NCBI GenBank assembly: GCA_003612515.1
Contig: RAZB01000001.1
Span: 310,001-374,000 of the forward strand
DNA: 64,000 bases
DNA from: a bacterium D16-34
GTDB lineage: Bacteria > Actinomycetota > Coriobacteriia > Coriobacteriales > Eggerthellaceae
Direction: 5' to 3'
Positions within the stretch are counted from its first letter, which is position 1. Every line of letters begins with the position of its first letter. This document shows positions 1-8,814 of the stretch, one piece after another. The notes below the pieces were generated by a model. It saw only the letters and a list, made by a program, of their open reading frames with translations, ran no database searches and was not told where the DNA came from. The translations under genes and the position numbers were made by a program.

Positions 1-624
1 TGATTACCAGTCAGATTGTCACTGCTCCAAAACGAGAGATTGGGACACGCAGACGAAGCAACCGTTTGATTACCAGTCAGATTGTCACTGCTCCAAAACC
101 TGCAGCGGGCGCATCGCTCAAAGGACACAGTTTGATTACCAGTCAGATTGTCACTGCTCCAAAACCCTCCTCTCACATGCACGAAAGATTCTACCGTTTG
201 ATTACCAGTCAGATTGTCACTGCTCCAAAACAGTACTCGTCTAGCTTATCTCCGTTTTCTGTTTGATTACCAGTCAGATTGTCACTGCTCCAAAACCCAT
301 CGCCATCACACATCCCTGATGACGAGTTTGATTACCAGTCAGATTGTCACTGCTCCAAAACCTATGAGGTCGGACGAGCAAGAGGACGGCAGTTTGATTA
401 CCAGTCAGATTGTCACTGCTCCAAAACGCGTCGAGCAGCTTCACCCCGCTCTTGAGGTTTGATTACCAGTCAGATTGTCACTGCTCCAAAACAATAAAAA
501 CCCAAGAATTCTATCAACTCAAGTTTGATTACCAGTCAGATTGTCACTGCTCCAAAACTGGTTTTCTTGGATGCCATGGCCTCACCTCGTTTGATTACCA
601 GTCAGATTGTCACTGCTCCAAAAC
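1..624 (-). CRISPR. Type II-A CRISPR array, 10 repeats visible
   Basis: Ten near-identical 36-base repeats alternate with nine unique spacers of 29-30 bases. The first repeat is cut to 33 bases by the window edge, so the array continues leftwards. Repeats begin at 64, 130, 196, 261, 326, 392, 457, 523 and 589. Read on the minus strand, the direction of the cas genes, the repeat starts GTTTTGGAGCAGTG and ends GTAATCAAAC. This GTTTT start is typical of type II repeats and pairs with the anti-repeat of the tracrRNA near 6787-6826. The repeat next to csn2 (589-624) is therefore the leader-proximal one. No spacer source could be identified by reading. Confidence 0.98.
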
Positions 625-1360
625 CGTTAGAGCAAATTCTTCCCTGCATAGAAGACGGACAATCTGACTTTCCCTCAGTAAGGCTCTCAACAAAGTCCTG
701 GTCAATAAGGTATTTCCTAACATAGCTTTCACGACACAAGGAGGAAGCGTTTTCTAATAGAAGAACACTAATTCCGTGAAAAAATAGTCTATTTTGAAAT
801 TCAATTAACTCAGTCTCTGTTAAAAATGTTCTTAAATTGACAAATACAATAACTCTATCAGCTGACATATCAGCACAAAAATCAATAAACCCTATTAATT
901 TTTCAAGGAGCGATGCGTCCTCAAAAACCTCTACTTCAAAAGAAAAAGCTTTCAAGTAACTACTAAGATTCCATTCTAGCCCAAACCTATAGTTTGCGTT
1001 CATTTGAAAACCCAATTTATGAGTAGTACTCTCCAGGAGACTACCTAATTCGTTCATCTCTTGCTGGAGGTCTCTATCTATCAGCAGCTCCTTTTCTAGC
1101 GTGGAGTAGAGCGCACCCATTAAGCATTTATGCTTCCATGGCAGCTCAAGCGGATTTGACACGACAATGAATGACTTTGAAGGGCTGACTTCGCGATCAT
1201 TCTCCCAAAGCGAATAAGGCTCTAAAGCTTTCTCTCCTTGCATGGTAATTAATGACGCACAAATCCTTGCATAGAGTGCCTCATTTTTAATCTGCAGAAC
1301 AGTTATACCTTTATCTGCTAGGGTAATTTGATTTTCTAGCCCTGCAAACGAAATTTTCAT
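602..1360 (-). CDS. csn2: Csn2 spacer-acquisition protein (type II-A), reading into the first CRISPR repeat
   Basis: Csn2 is a DNA-end-binding ring protein used with Cas1-Cas2 and Cas9 in spacer acquisition, and it defines subtype II-A. The call rests mainly on position: it is the fourth gene of the cas operon, and its start overlaps the cas2 stop by four bases (ATGA). The 252 residues exceed the usual length of about 220. The extra C-terminal tail, roughly the last 30 residues, is encoded by the sequence where a leader should lie. The last residues (GFGAVTI) and the TGA stop are encoded by the first CRISPR repeat itself. The N-terminus (MKISFAGLENQITL) fits Csn2 style. Sequence similarity within the family is low, so fold-level confirmation would help. 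Confidence 0.85.
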   Translation of the reverse strand: MKISFAGLENQITLADKGITVLQIKNEALYARICASLITMQGEKALEPYSLWENDREVSPSKSFIVVSNPLELPWKHKCLMGALYSTLEKELLIDRDLQQEMNELGSLLESTTHKLGFQMNANYRFGLEWNLSSYLKAFSFEVEVFEDASLLEKLIGFIDFCADMSADRVIVFVNLRTFLTETELIEFQNRLFFHGISVLLLENASSLCRESYVRKYLIDQDFVESLTEGKSDCPSSMQGRICSNGFGAVTI

Positions 1361-1704
1361 AACACAACGAATTCTTCCATCGTGTCAACCTCATCATAGG
1401 CTGCCCTATTTCCTGTAATGTAATCCATCGTGGCAAACTGCTTCTCGGTTACCTTCAAAACCTGAACAAGCCCTTCTGGAGGCCGATGCTTTCTCAAGCG
1501 CATTATGGATGCACCTGCAGCACCATCATTTACTACGAGTTTTGCGTAAACCGATTCTTGCATCATTAAATAGCCATCGTTAATAAGGAATTTACGAAAA
1601 AGCCTATACTCCTTTCTTTGCGAAGCACTCTCAACCGGAAGATCAAAGAAAACAAGTAACCTCATAAAACGTATCCTTGGCCCACTGCTGTCATCTGCCT
1701 TCAT
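1357..1704 (-). CDS. cas2: CRISPR-associated endonuclease Cas2
   Basis: Cas2 is the dimeric core of the Cas1-Cas2 integrase that inserts new spacers at the leader end of the array. The 115-residue protein shows the family features: a first beta strand with the acidic residue in LLVFFDLPVES (about residues 16-26), the RLFRKFLINDGYLMMQESVY region and the VTEKQFA segment shared with streptococcal Cas2. The ATG at 1704 overlaps the cas1 stop (ATGA), which supports the longer start over the internal ATG at 1665. Its own end overlaps csn2 in the same way, so the three adaptation genes look translationally coupled. Confidence 0.95.
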   Translation of the reverse strand: MKADDSSGPRIRFMRLLVFFDLPVESASQRKEYRLFRKFLINDGYLMMQESVYAKLVVNDGAAGASIMRLRKHRPPEGLVQVLKVTEKQFATMDYITGNRAAYDEVDTMEEFVVL

Positions 1705-2579
1705 AACAGTTGAACCTCTTCAATATCCTCTACTGCTATTTTCTTATTCAAGGCATTCAAGCACTGTTGGACATACTGAGAAATAGCCGACGACAGGCGA
1801 TAAGTTCCATCACGGTAATTTACATACGTGTTTCCGATATCACCCAACATGCGTTTTACTTCGCTATCAAATTCAGAATTTAGATAATCAACAACAGCAC
1901 GATCTATCGCCGGCCTAAAAGGTTCCATAAAATCACATGCAAGATTAAACTGGTTGTATTCATTGCGATGGCATATACCAGTTTGCGTGAGATAACCACG
2001 TGATACGATTTCCCTATTAACCATTGAAAGCAAAACCGCATACCCATAGTTTAGAGCTGCGTTGAGTGGCACATCCAATTCGCGAGAAAACTCAGCTCCG
2101 AATAACGCTGCAAAATATAGCCTTGCTGCTTGCGCCTCTCTGTTGGTAGTGTCACCGGATCGCACTTCATTAGCTATTAAATAAAGCTGCTTTGCTTCAT
2201 TTTCATAATCACGTTCTTCAAGAAATCTTGCTTGTTCCCGTATTTTATCTTTAACAACATGCTGCCAAACACGCTTTTTTATAGGCTCTCCCCACGCAAT
2301 CTGTTCCATGACGCGCTTGCTTGTATTATGTGCACCATACAAAGGAAGATACTGCCCAATTGGGTTGCTTTTTTCATCGCTGACAACAAGCGAAATTTTA
2401 TTCTTCGCAAGTTCTGCCATTAAATAAGCGCTAATAAATACCTGCATGGTTTGAAGAATAATAGTAGACACCTCAGAGAGATGAAGCTTGACAGTGTCAT
2501 CTTCTTTCCGCACAACAAGATAGCCGCTTTTATACGATAACTTACAAGGGCTTTCTATATAAACAGTTCTAAAGGCCAA
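1701..2579 (-). CDS. cas1: CRISPR-associated endonuclease Cas1 (type II)
   Basis: Cas1 is the integrase subunit that joins protospacer ends to the repeat. The N-terminus [15 protein letters not shown] matches the type II-A family pattern (compare WRTV...KLSY). This favours a TTG start at 2579 over the upstream ATG at 2621, which would add 14 unrelated residues and a longer overlap with cas9. The catalytic region is recognisable: the segment around ALNYGYAVL and the [23 protein letters not shown] block carry the conserved acidic and histidine metal ligands. The coding region overlaps the end of cas9 by 11 bases and abuts cas2. Predicted length is 292 residues, close to the usual 290. Confidence 0.95.
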   Translation of the reverse strand: MAFRTVYIESPCKLSYKSGYLVVRKEDDTVKLHLSEVSTIILQTMQVFISAYLMAELAKNKISLVVSDEKSNPIGQYLPLYGAHNTSKRVMEQIAWGEPIKKRVWQHVVKDKIREQARFLEERDYENEAKQLYLIANEVRSGDTTNREAQAARLYFAALFGAEFSRELDVPLNAALNYGYAVLLSMVNREIVSRGYLTQTGICHRNEYNQFNLACDFMEPFRPAIDRAVVDYLNSEFDSEVKRMLGDIGNTYVNYRDGTYRLSSAISQYVQQCLNALNKKIAVEDIEEVQLL

Positions 2580-5500
2580 TATGAACACGCCTTTCAAACA
2601 TGCCCGTGACTGATTGGTCAATAAAAGTGATACCTTTCTCTTTGCTGAGAATCTTTGAAAAGGAGAGAAGCATAGTACCAGCGTACTTCGCTCCTCCTAC
2701 AGCAGTAATGTCAACTTTATTTGCTTTACCGTTACCGATAGTAATTAAAGCCTTTAACACAGCCTCACGATCGCTTGTCTCCAAAGAAAAGAATCTGTCT
2801 TTCCAAGAATCTACGCTTAAGGCTGAAAATACTCTTGGTGAATACTTGATAAGGGATTCCACAACCGACAAGAATAATTCATCAAGCAAATTATCTTGGA
2901 CACACTGACCCTCATCGAAAAGGGCTTGCGCAATTGCCGTCTCGGCCACGCTAAAGGCAAACTGCGTGGCATTTCTTACTTCTTTTTTCCCTGTAAGATA
3001 GAGCCTTGATCCTTCTATTTCTATAACTTGGTATTTATAAATTTTTGGACGGACTATCTCTATAAAGGTAAGGCTGTTATTTAACGCAAGCTGCATAGCA
3101 TACTCTTCCAAAGCTTCTTCGTTTTGCTTCACGTCCGATGCAACACTTACTGGCACTGGAGCAAATTCAAGAACCTCTTTGTTCTTTTTCAGAGCTTTAT
3201 AGATAAAGAAATATGCAAATTGCTCACTTGAGTAACTACCATATTTAGCAGGATCCAAACCCTTCTTTAAAGGAAGATTCATTGTCATATTTGAAAGCCG
3301 TGGCGAATAAATTGTTTGATTCCAAAACGCGCCACTTGTTTCTTCAGGCATGCGCGAAATGAAGCATTGCCTATAATTGAAATACCTTCTTAACTTATTG
3401 CATTCTTCGCCAGCTGACCAATCATCTTTGAATAACTCACCCGTTTCTTCGTCAAAACCAGACTTCAGGAAACTAGAAATGATGAACGTAGTAGTCCCCG
3501 GCGCATATCCTCTTCTCACGCGATCGCTTTCTTTTTTGATAAAGCTTTCCATCACGCGCGTATACCCGATAGGATTCTCATACATCTTTGGGTGGCGCTT
3601 GCAAATGAACCTTCCTATTTCGGATGCCAAAAGCGCATCATGAGCATGATGAAAATCATTAATCTCACGACACTTGGGCAGCTCTAGCTTTTCGCGAAGC
3701 TCATGAGATAGTCCCGACTTTACCGACAAAACCTGTGTGTCCGTATATCGCACTTTGAGATAATCCTGAATAAGCTTGATGCTTTGACGCGTTTCGACCA
3801 GCTGCCTAGCAATGAAGCTTTTCATTTGTTTGTCACTAATTTTTTCACGCGTGAGATTCTTAAACTTCTTTTCACTAATAAGGCCAGCTTGTAGTAAAGC
3901 CTCCCAATATGACTTCATTTTGCGTTGCATATCTGAAGAAAGAAGCATTTGGTTAGATTTATTTTGGTTCTCTTCCTTTAACACAAGAGCTTTGTTGTCA
4001 AAACTATCGTCTTTGATGTATGACTGCGGAAGAATATGGTCAACTTCGTACCCTGAAAGCCGTCCTATTTCTAGCGGCAATCCTGAATAAAGAGATTTAC
4101 CCCCCTGCATAAAATACAGAGTTAAGCGCTCATCGAGGTCAATCTTTGCTGATGCATATTCAGAAAGCTGACCGGCAACAGAAGAGTTCCACTGTTCTGG
4201 TGACTCCTCTTTAAGTTTCTTCATGGCATCTTTCAGTCGATCATATCTACGCTGAGTTCTGGTGCCTCTTTTATCGAGATCGTCCTCACGAGCAACCTCG
4301 ATAAAGATATTTGCAGGAGCATGACCAGCTATGCGAACGATCTCGTCCACTATTTTTATGGTCTGATTAATACTGCGCCTTAATGCCGGAGAGCCAGGAA
4401 TGCTTTCTAGTTGCAAAGTGTCAGCATCAAGCAGTTTCTCCCTATTATGCTCATCTATAAGCGCTTTAAAACCAAGATTGTCATCGCTGAGAATCTCCAT
4501 GAACACCATGGCTTTTGAAAGGCGATCGTTATTGGGATTACCGTCGCGCAAAACATCCATGATGGACATTGGACCGTTGTCGGTATTAGCCTTCAATCCT
4601 ACAAGCAGCTTCTTGGACAAACGTCCCCAACCTGCAAAACGCTTCTTTACGATTTTTTTAATCTGTTCCGATGATAGTCTCTCTCCGTATTTACGCTCCA
4701 GCTTCTCTTTAAAGATGGAACGATCTTCAAAAAGTGTGCTCCATAAAATGATCTCTTCAATCATGGGGTAATCTGATTCTGGGATCTCATCTACATGAAA
4801 AACGTCTTTCGCGAAAAAGATATAAGACCCAAGCTTCGATTCAAAGCCACTTTCACCTTGACCGCCACGCACATGTACATGAGCATGCCCGCGTTCGCGC
4901 ATCATCCACTCGGACACCTTCTTGTACGAGACCTTTCCCTGCCTAAACAGATCATGAACTATATCCTCACGATCTTTGTAATCAAATCTTGTCCAAGAGT
5001 CACCGTCTTGCGAAAACGTTGCTCCATTGAGCTCGTTCAGTACGCAATACTCTTCATATAAAAGCGAGCATTTTGGAAGAACAGGTTCATCTTGAAGATA
5101 GGTACAGGTGCCAGTCATCCTTTGTATAAATTCAGTCGCACTAGCATCTTTATCAATAATTGTTTCCCAATTCCATGGCTTAACGGCTGCGTTTTCCTTT
5201 CCTTCCAGCCGTTTTGACCATGCAAAACGATTGACCCCTGAAGAGTCTTTTCGCGCATTAACTTGCGTTAGCGGGCCAACATAATAAGGGATCCTGAAAG
5301 TTACTAATGAATTGATCTTTTCTTTTTCTGCTTCAAGGAAAGGATAGTATTGAGATTGGTTTGCAATGATTGCATTCATTTCCTCAAGATGCAACTGAAA
5401 CGGAATTGCTCCATTATCACTTATCTTGAGGCGTCGAAGGAACCTTCCTTCAGCAAGCTGATTCGCCATTTCTTGATAACGAGGATCATCAACCGCCCCT

Positions 5501-6747
5501 GTACCTGCAAAGAGCTTTTCTATCGCCTTTTTGAATTCATCATAAGGCCACCCATGATCTTCATTATATTTCGTATAACCCTTGGCTTCTGATTTGTTAT
5601 AGACCGTTTTCTGGGGATGGAGGTCTGTGGGAGCATAGAACTTGCCTCGGAAAAATTCATCATATTGTGCAGGCGCATATTGTTTAACTAGCTGCTTTAA
5701 TAGCTTTAGATCCTTTGCATATTTTTCGTACTCCGCCACTTTATTGACAGAGATAGATTGCCCAGGAACGCTGCTCAAAATCTCCTGTAACACAAAAGAC
5801 GAGTAGACTTTTTTCATTGCTTCAAAAAGCGGAATTCCAAGTTCGGGACATATTTCTTGAAAAGACTCTACATCTTCGTCTTTGGAAAGATAGATTTTGG
5901 TTTTGCCGCCCTCAGGTTTTTCTTCACCAATGAAAAAGATGTTAGACATTTCAGCGTTGAGCCCCACCAGTGCCGCAGAGAGTGCTTTCGTCATATTGTT
6001 TACAGCAGCTTTGTCTAGAACACCAAGAGCATCTGCACTGATACCAAGTGTCTTTTGTATATTCTCTTTCACATGAGATCGAGAAGAATTTGTATCACTC
6101 AGAGCCTTTTTAAGAGCCTCTTCGTGATTAAAAACATCGCAAGATGCTCCTAATTCCACACAATAGTCCTCAAGCGCAGCACAGAACTCATCAACCGCTG
6201 CATCCACGTTTGCATTCCGCGAGTTAAGGTCAATTCTTTCTTGTTGAAGGAAGTTGCCTCTATGCTTCACGATATTGTGAAATGCCAGATAGATTAAGCG
6301 GATGTCAGCCTGCTCAGTAGTTTTCATTAGCCATTCACGCAAATGGTAAATAGTGGGAAATTTTGCGAAATAATCTTTTTCGTTAAAGTCATCATCATTA
6401 AAGAGCGCGAAACGATAATCAGTCGAATAAGCTTCGTCGCGGTCTTCTGGAAAAAGACTGGCCTGGTTCATTCGAACAAAAAACTCAGGATCACATGCCT
6501 CAATGGGTCTAGCAAATAATTCCTGCAAAAGATTTAAACGCCACTTACGCCTGGTGTATCTTCTTCGCAAGCCTCGAAATGACCGTGCTTCTGCAGCAGA
6601 CTGTGCTCCAGGAAAGACGCGACTACCCCATGTTGGCTTACCCTTAAAGTAGCATAGTTCACCACTTTCATCTGTAACAGCCCATCCCACTGAACCGGTT
6701 CCAATATCAAGACCTATGTTGTATTGCCCGACTTTTCTGAGATTCAT
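2569..6747 (-). CDS. cas9: CRISPR RNA-guided endonuclease Cas9 (type II-A, 1392 aa)
   Basis: Cas9 cleaves DNA matching the crRNA spacer, using RuvC and HNH nuclease centres. All catalytic positions are intact. RuvC-I has D14 in [12 protein letters not shown]. The arginine-rich bridge helix spans about residues 56-70 ([15 protein letters not shown]). RuvC-II has E817 in [11 protein letters not shown] has H904 in [10 protein letters not shown], and RuvC-III has H1036-D1037 in HHAHDAL. The C-terminus ends with the typical [16 protein letters not shown]. The length matches large II-A enzymes. The ATG at 6747 has a GGAAGGAAA ribosome site. The gene heads the cas operon, and its 5' untranslated region is antisense to the tracrRNA. 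The PAM cannot be read from sequence. Confidence 0.98.
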   Translation of the reverse strand: MNLRKVGQYNIGLDIGTGSVGWAVTDESGELCYFKGKPTWGSRVFPGAQSAAEARSFRGLRRRYTRRKWRLNLLQELFARPIEACDPEFFVRMNQASLFPEDRDEAYSTDYRFALFNDDDFNEKDYFAKFPTIYHLREWLMKTTEQADIRLIYLAFHNIVKHRGNFLQQERIDLNSRNANVDAAVDEFCAALEDYCVELGASCDVFNHEEALKKALSDTNSSRSHVKENIQKTLGISADALGVLDKAAVNNMTKALSAALVGLNAEMSNIFFIGEEKPEGGKTKIYLSKDEDVESFQEICPELGIPLFEAMKKVYSSFVLQEILSSVPGQSISVNKVAEYEKYAKDLKLLKQLVKQYAPAQYDEFFRGKFYAPTDLHPQKTVYNKSEAKGYTKYNEDHGWPYDEFKKAIEKLFAGTGAVDDPRYQEMANQLAEGRFLRRLKISDNGAIPFQLHLEEMNAIIANQSQYYPFLEAEKEKINSLVTFRIPYYVGPLTQVNARKDSSGVNRFAWSKRLEGKENAAVKPWNWETIIDKDASATEFIQRMTGTCTYLQDEPVLPKCSLLYEEYCVLNELNGATFSQDGDSWTRFDYKDREDIVHDLFRQGKVSYKKVSEWMMRERGHAHVHVRGGQGESGFESKLGSYIFFAKDVFHVDEIPESDYPMIEEIILWSTLFEDRSIFKEKLERKYGERLSSEQIKKIVKKRFAGWGRLSKKLLVGLKANTDNGPMSIMDVLRDGNPNNDRLSKAMVFMEILSDDNLGFKALIDEHNREKLLDADTLQLESIPGSPALRRSINQTIKIVDEIVRIAGHAPANIFIEVAREDDLDKRGTRTQRRYDRLKDAMKKLKEESPEQWNSSVAGQLSEYASAKIDLDERLTLYFMQGGKSLYSGLPLEIGRLSGYEVDHILPQSYIKDDSFDNKALVLKEENQNKSNQMLLSSDMQRKMKSYWEALLQAGLISEKKFKNLTREKISDKQMKSFIARQLVETRQSIKLIQDYLKVRYTDTQVLSVKSGLSHELREKLELPKCREINDFHHAHDALLASEIGRFICKRHPKMYENPIGYTRVMESFIKKESDRVRRGYAPGTTTFIISSFLKSGFDEETGELFKDDWSAGEECNKLRRYFNYRQCFISRMPEETSGAFWNQTIYSPRLSNMTMNLPLKKGLDPAKYGSYSSEQFAYFFIYKALKKNKEVLEFAPVPVSVASDVKQNEEALEEYAMQLALNNSLTFIEIVRPKIYKYQVIEIEGSRLYLTGKKEVRNATQFAFSVAETAIAQALFDEGQCVQDNLLDELFLSVVESLIKYSPRVFSALSVDSWKDRFFSLETSDREAVLKALITIGNGKANKVDITAVGGAKYAGTMLLSFSKILSKEKGITFIDQSVTGMFERRVHIGL

Positions 6748-6784
6748 GTCTTTCCTTCCGCCTCTCTCTGTGGTAGAGTTTCAG

Positions 6785-6910
6785 TCGACTTGATACCAGT
6801 CAAGTTGTTACTGCGAGTCAAAATAAAGACTTAGTCTTAAATGTCTCTTATAGAGACGCCGCGTAGGCGGCCTCCTTTGACTCATTAAAGCCCGAAAGGG
6901 CTTTTTTTGT
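6785..6910 (+). ncRNA. tracrRNA
   Basis: This RNA pairs with the crRNA repeat to load Cas9. On the plus strand, TTGATACCAGTCAAGTTG at about 6790-6807 is the anti-repeat: it matches the complement of the crRNA repeat with a few changes. It is followed by GCGAGTCAAAATAAAG, which resembles the lower-stem and nexus entry of the streptococcal tracrRNA (GCAAGTTAAAATAAGG). Two further hairpins follow, CTTAGTC/GACT-type pairing near 6829 and the GCCGC/GCGGC stem at 6858-6872. An intrinsic terminator ends the RNA. It is divergent from cas9, with its start about 40 bases from the cas9 ATG. A TAGAGT box at 6774-6779 may be its -10. The exact 5' end is unknown, and a longer form is possible. Confidence 0.9.
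6887..6909 (+). terminator. Intrinsic terminator of tracrRNA
   Basis: The stem AAAGCCC/GGGCTTT closes a GAAA loop and is followed by a run of seven T. It sits at the end of the tracrRNA and also forms the first part of module I copy A. Confidence 0.9.
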
Positions 6911-7000
6911 TGCTTCAACCCTCTCAAATAATGCCTTTACAATATCACGAAAATTGGCGGCGCGTTGGCGCTTTTATGGGACAAGCAGCAGAATTTTTTG
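6911..7000 (-). repeat. Module I, copy A (upstream of the tracrRNA/cas9 divergent region)
   Basis: This is one of four copies of a dispersed repeat of about 90-180 bases. Shared landmarks, read on the cas9-sense strand, are TGTCCCATA (reverse complement at 6975-6983), a CCAACG-like segment and GTGATATTGTAAAG (reverse complement near 6940-6953). TGATATTGT resembles an extended -10 promoter element. This copy lies beyond the tracrRNA terminator and upstream of cas9 on the cas9 strand. It may therefore be the cas operon promoter; that role is inferred. Confidence 0.7.
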
Positions 7001-7075
7001 TTGTAATTTGGGCACATAGGGACAATAGGACACAAAAGCGCGCATAGAGCACTGGCTGACTTTATAGAAAAATGA

Positions 7076-7111
7076 ACTTGTCTGCTGGTCAGATTGTTGC
7101 CGCTCAAAGAC
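7076..7111 (-). repeat. Solitary degenerate CRISPR repeat 1
   Basis: This copy matches the array repeat at 24 of 36 positions by eye, including ten consecutive identical bases in the centre (GTCAGATTGT). It has the same orientation as the array. It is the weakest but one of the solitary copies. Confidence 0.5.
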
Positions 7112-7158
7112 GAGCGTTATAAATAACTTAAGCAACAAATGGGATAAAGAGTTGCTTA

Positions 7159-7461
7159 ATGCTATCGAAAAAGAGATTGGAATGGAAATTGAGCATTTTG
7201 GCTGACATATTAGCTGCTCAAAAGACATTACGTAATATGTTCCCAGAGAGAAACGATTGGGATCTTGTTTCTGAAGTCAATGATATGTTGTCTGAAGAGG
7301 AAGCAGCGCGCATGGACGTCGAAAGCGATATAGCTTGCCCACTCTCAGAGCAAGGGATTCCATATTACGATATATTCGAAATAATAGATGACGAAATCGC
7401 AGCTATGGGACTTGAGCCCATGCACTTCAATCCTGAACTAAGACGCGAAGACTTCATCTGA
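7159..7461 (+). CDS. Small acidic hypothetical protein (100 aa)
   Basis: I do not recognise this protein. It is 100 residues with a basic start (MLSKKRLEWK) and a strongly acidic remainder (LSEEEAARMDVESD, IIDDEIAAMG), and no membrane segment or signal peptide. It begins 48 bases after solitary repeat 1 and reads away from cas9, opposite to most genes of this stretch. Codon use looks like that of its neighbours and the frame is open over its whole length, which favours a real gene. A small acidic protein next to a Cas9 locus invites comparison with anti-CRISPR proteins, but nothing in the sequence shows that function. Confidence 0.55.
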   Translation: MLSKKRLEWKLSILADILAAQKTLRNMFPERNDWDLVSEVNDMLSEEEAARMDVESDIACPLSEQGIPYYDIFEIIDDEIAAMGLEPMHFNPELRREDFI

Positions 7462-7512
7462 TTTATTCTGAACTCGCCAAATGGGCATTTACTTTGTTTG
7501 CTGAATTTGGAA

Positions 7513-7719
7513 TCACAAGCGAGGCTTCAAAGCAGATACACTATATTTGCTGACCCAAACCCTTCCTTCGTATTCAAAAGTCTCTAGCTGGCCAGATGCG
7601 ACCATTTTGCAGGCATCCTCGAAGCTTTCACCCTGAGTGCCGCCTTCGAGATCGAATGGAAACACTAAGTACAAACCGCTATCACTCTTGAAAATTTCAA
7701 ACTCGTAAACATGTAACAT
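7513..7719 (-). CDS. HicB-like / DUF1902-type small protein, possible orphan antitoxin
   Basis: The 68-residue product has the short beta-alpha-beta pattern of HicB-type antitoxins. An initial strand (HVYEFEIFKSDSGLYLVFPFDL) is followed by G-x-T-QGESFEDACKM, comparable to the GDTLEEALENA step of that family, and a final short strand. HicB proteins neutralise the HicA mRNA interferase and repress their own operon. No HicA-like gene adjoins it, and the DNA-binding C-terminal half of many HicB proteins is absent, so this may be an orphan or a DUF1902 relative. It lies downstream of, and on the same strand as, the 58-residue gene at 7855-8031, and could be co-transcribed with it. Confidence 0.6.
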   Translation of the reverse strand: MLHVYEFEIFKSDSGLYLVFPFDLEGGTQGESFEDACKMVASGQLETFEYEGRVWVSKYSVSALKPRL

Positions 7720-7854
7720 TTCTATATCCCTTCAGACAGGGTGGAGCGGGATTGTTTTAGTCACACTTCTTTTCTCGTTGTTTCAAACAATCTGTTATCT
7801 ATTGCCGAGTGTCTGCCTAAAAGCGTTCTCTGTCCGCCTAGATGTTCCAATCAA

Positions 7855-8031
7855 TCATGATTGACGATTGCGCTCCATATCTTCACGAATAAGACGCTTG
7901 ATGTAGCCCGCCTTGTTCTCTTGGCTTTCGATCCATTCCAAAAGGTCAGGTTCGGTATTACGGTTAAAGGCTATCATCATTTTGCGCAGAGCTTTGGCTT
8001 CATAGCGTTTATTTGCGTGGTAATAAGTCAT
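7855..8031 (-). CDS. Small ribbon-helix-helix-like protein (58 aa)
   Basis: The protein begins MTYYHANKRYEAKALRKM. Its C-terminal half, EWIESQENKAGYIKRLIRED, is clearly related to that of the gene at 10457-10657 (EYLESKESMGGYLKKLLRED). This pattern is common in small proteins of integrative elements and resembles ribbon-helix-helix or relaxosome accessory proteins, which bind DNA as dimers. The start is supported by a GGAGG ribosome site seven bases upstream. Solitary repeat 2 lies about 165 bases upstream in the same sense. No toxin or relaxase partner is adjacent. Two paralogues in one repeat-rich stretch suggest duplication of cassette-like units. Confidence 0.7.
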   Translation of the reverse strand: MTYYHANKRYEAKALRKMMIAFNRNTEPDLLEWIESQENKAGYIKRLIREDMERNRQS

Positions 8032-8059
8032 TGCGAAACCTCCAAAAATAAGTACAATA

Positions 8060-8165
8060 CATGGCAGGCGGTCACCCGTTGCAGCGGGCTGGCTGCTTCA
8101 CATAACCGATACTTATGTGATGAAGAGCCGTTCCGTCAGCTCGGGGCGGCTATTTTTTTTGACGC
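8060..8165 (+). ncRNA. Structured intergenic region with intrinsic terminator, candidate small RNA
   Basis: Successive inverted repeats lie here: CCGTTGCAGCGG-type pairing near 8085, CACATAA/TTATGTG near 8099-8119, then AGCCG/CGGCT (8126-8151) followed by a run of eight T. The last is a good plus-strand intrinsic terminator. No convincing plus-strand gene precedes it, so a short non-coding RNA or a regulatory RNA for the divergent gene at 7855-8031 is possible. Confidence 0.4.
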
Positions 8166-8197
8166 ATGGTCAACTCAATAACCGTGATGATCGGAAA

Positions 8198-8232
8198 ATT
8201 TGATTACCGGTCAGATTGTCACTGATCAAAAC
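8198..8232 (-). repeat. Solitary degenerate CRISPR repeat 2
   Basis: About 32 of 36 positions agree with the array repeat, with one base missing near the end. It has the same orientation as the array and lies upstream, in the crRNA sense, of the small gene at 7855-8031. Confidence 0.85.
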
Positions 8233-8372
8233 TATTAATCAATCCTATTTCATTCGATGCTAGGGTTGGTAAAATCATCGAAAAGTATAAAACGATCGAT
8301 ATAGAAAACATCGAACGAACAATGAACGAATACGTAGAAAGTCACGGAATAGTATGGCAAAGCACAAAATAG
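8233..8372 (+). pseudogene. 5'-truncated reading frame abutting a solitary repeat
   Basis: From the end of solitary repeat 2 an open frame without a start codon runs to a TAG at 8370. Its translation contains FDARVGKIIEKYKTIDIENI and looks like the C-terminal part of a real protein. The frame is closed by a TGA inside the repeat. The N-terminal part seems to have been lost exactly at the repeat. It overlaps the start of the next gene by about 19 bases, as operon neighbours often do. Confidence 0.45.
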
Positions 8373-8566
8373 AAATAACTCCAGAAATGGAAGTACTTAT
8401 GAATAACTTTCGTGTTAACCATCCAGAGAGCGACATGCCTCCATTGTTTTGGTTTGCAATGTCTGACGAAGAACGAGCAAGAGCAACTGACGCTCCTGTC
8501 ACTTGGCGTTTTGGGGTATTACCACCAGAAGAATTAGACCGCATTCTTGAAGACGTTGAGATATAA
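8354..8566 (+). CDS. Hypothetical protein (70 aa)
   Basis: I do not recognise this 70-residue soluble protein. It is acidic, with MAKHKIEITPEMEVLMNNFR at the start, FWFAMSDEERARAT in the middle and PPEELDRILEDVEI at the end. It overlaps the tail of a truncated frame, suggesting it was the second gene of an operon whose first gene has decayed. A strong terminator follows 20 bases after the stop. The arrangement gene-terminator-module II-repeat recurs at 12221-12694 with a different gene, so the 3' flank is shared although the proteins are not. Function unknown. Confidence 0.6.
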   Translation: MAKHKIEITPEMEVLMNNFRVNHPESDMPPLFWFAMSDEERARATDAPVTWRFGVLPPEELDRILEDVEI

Positions 8567-8585
8567 ATAGAACGCAGTTTTGGTT

Positions 8586-8610
8586 CCCCGCTTCGGCGGG
8601 GTTTCTTTTT
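8586..8610 (+). terminator. Intrinsic terminator
   Basis: A perfect CCCCGC-TTCG-GCGGGG hairpin (8586-8601) is followed by a T-rich tract. It ends the transcript of the 70-residue gene and begins module II copy a. Confidence 0.85.
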
Positions 8611-8675
8611 ATCCTATCGCCTTGCTACAGTCGCCCTTGATGATCGCACGTGATGGCACGTCCGACATGCGAGGA
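8586..8675. repeat. Module II, copy a
   Basis: This is a stretch of about 90 bases shared with 12573-12659: a CCCCGCTTCGGCGG hairpin, then a CGCC-TGC-ACA block, then CGCCCTTGATGATCGCACGT and a TCCGA--TGCGAG end. It abuts a CRISPR-repeat copy in both places. In the crRNA sense it lies just after the repeat, in the position of an array trailer. Confidence 0.75.
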
Positions 8676-8776
8676 GTTTGATTACCTGTCAGATTGCCAC
8701 TGCTTAAAAACTTCGATTACAGCGTGCGCGGTCGGTAATTGTTTGACTACAAGTCGAATCTCCACTGCCGCAATAC
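8676..8776 (-). CRISPR. Two degenerate repeats (3 and 4) around a 29-base spacer-like segment
   Basis: Repeat 3 (8676-8711) agrees with the array repeat at 32 of 36 positions and repeat 4 (8741-8776) at about 26 of 36. The 29 bases between them (8712-8740) match the spacer length of the main array. This looks like a decayed two-repeat mini-array in the same orientation as the main one. Confidence 0.65.
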
Positions 8777-8814
8777 TACAAAACTTATCAATCAAACTCA
8801 TAAACAGAAACGAT

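Noticed and set aside
66-725. Open frames on the plus strand across the CRISPR array
   Set aside because: They arise because repeat-plus-spacer units of about 66 bases keep one frame open; the translations are just repeated ITSQIVTAPK-type segments.
1-6910. Classification of the Cas9 locus as type II-C
   Set aside because: A fourth gene in the csn2 position with fitting size and overlap, and a large Cas9, support type II-A.
7196-7226. Another possible CRISPR-like repeat inside the gene at 7159-7461
   Set aside because: Only scattered bases and a CTGCTCAAAAGAC-like end agree; it lies within a coding frame and is no better than chance.
7855-8181. A 106-residue plus-strand frame at 7861-8181
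   Set aside because: It is the antisense of the well-supported minus-strand gene at 7855-8031 and has no ribosome site.
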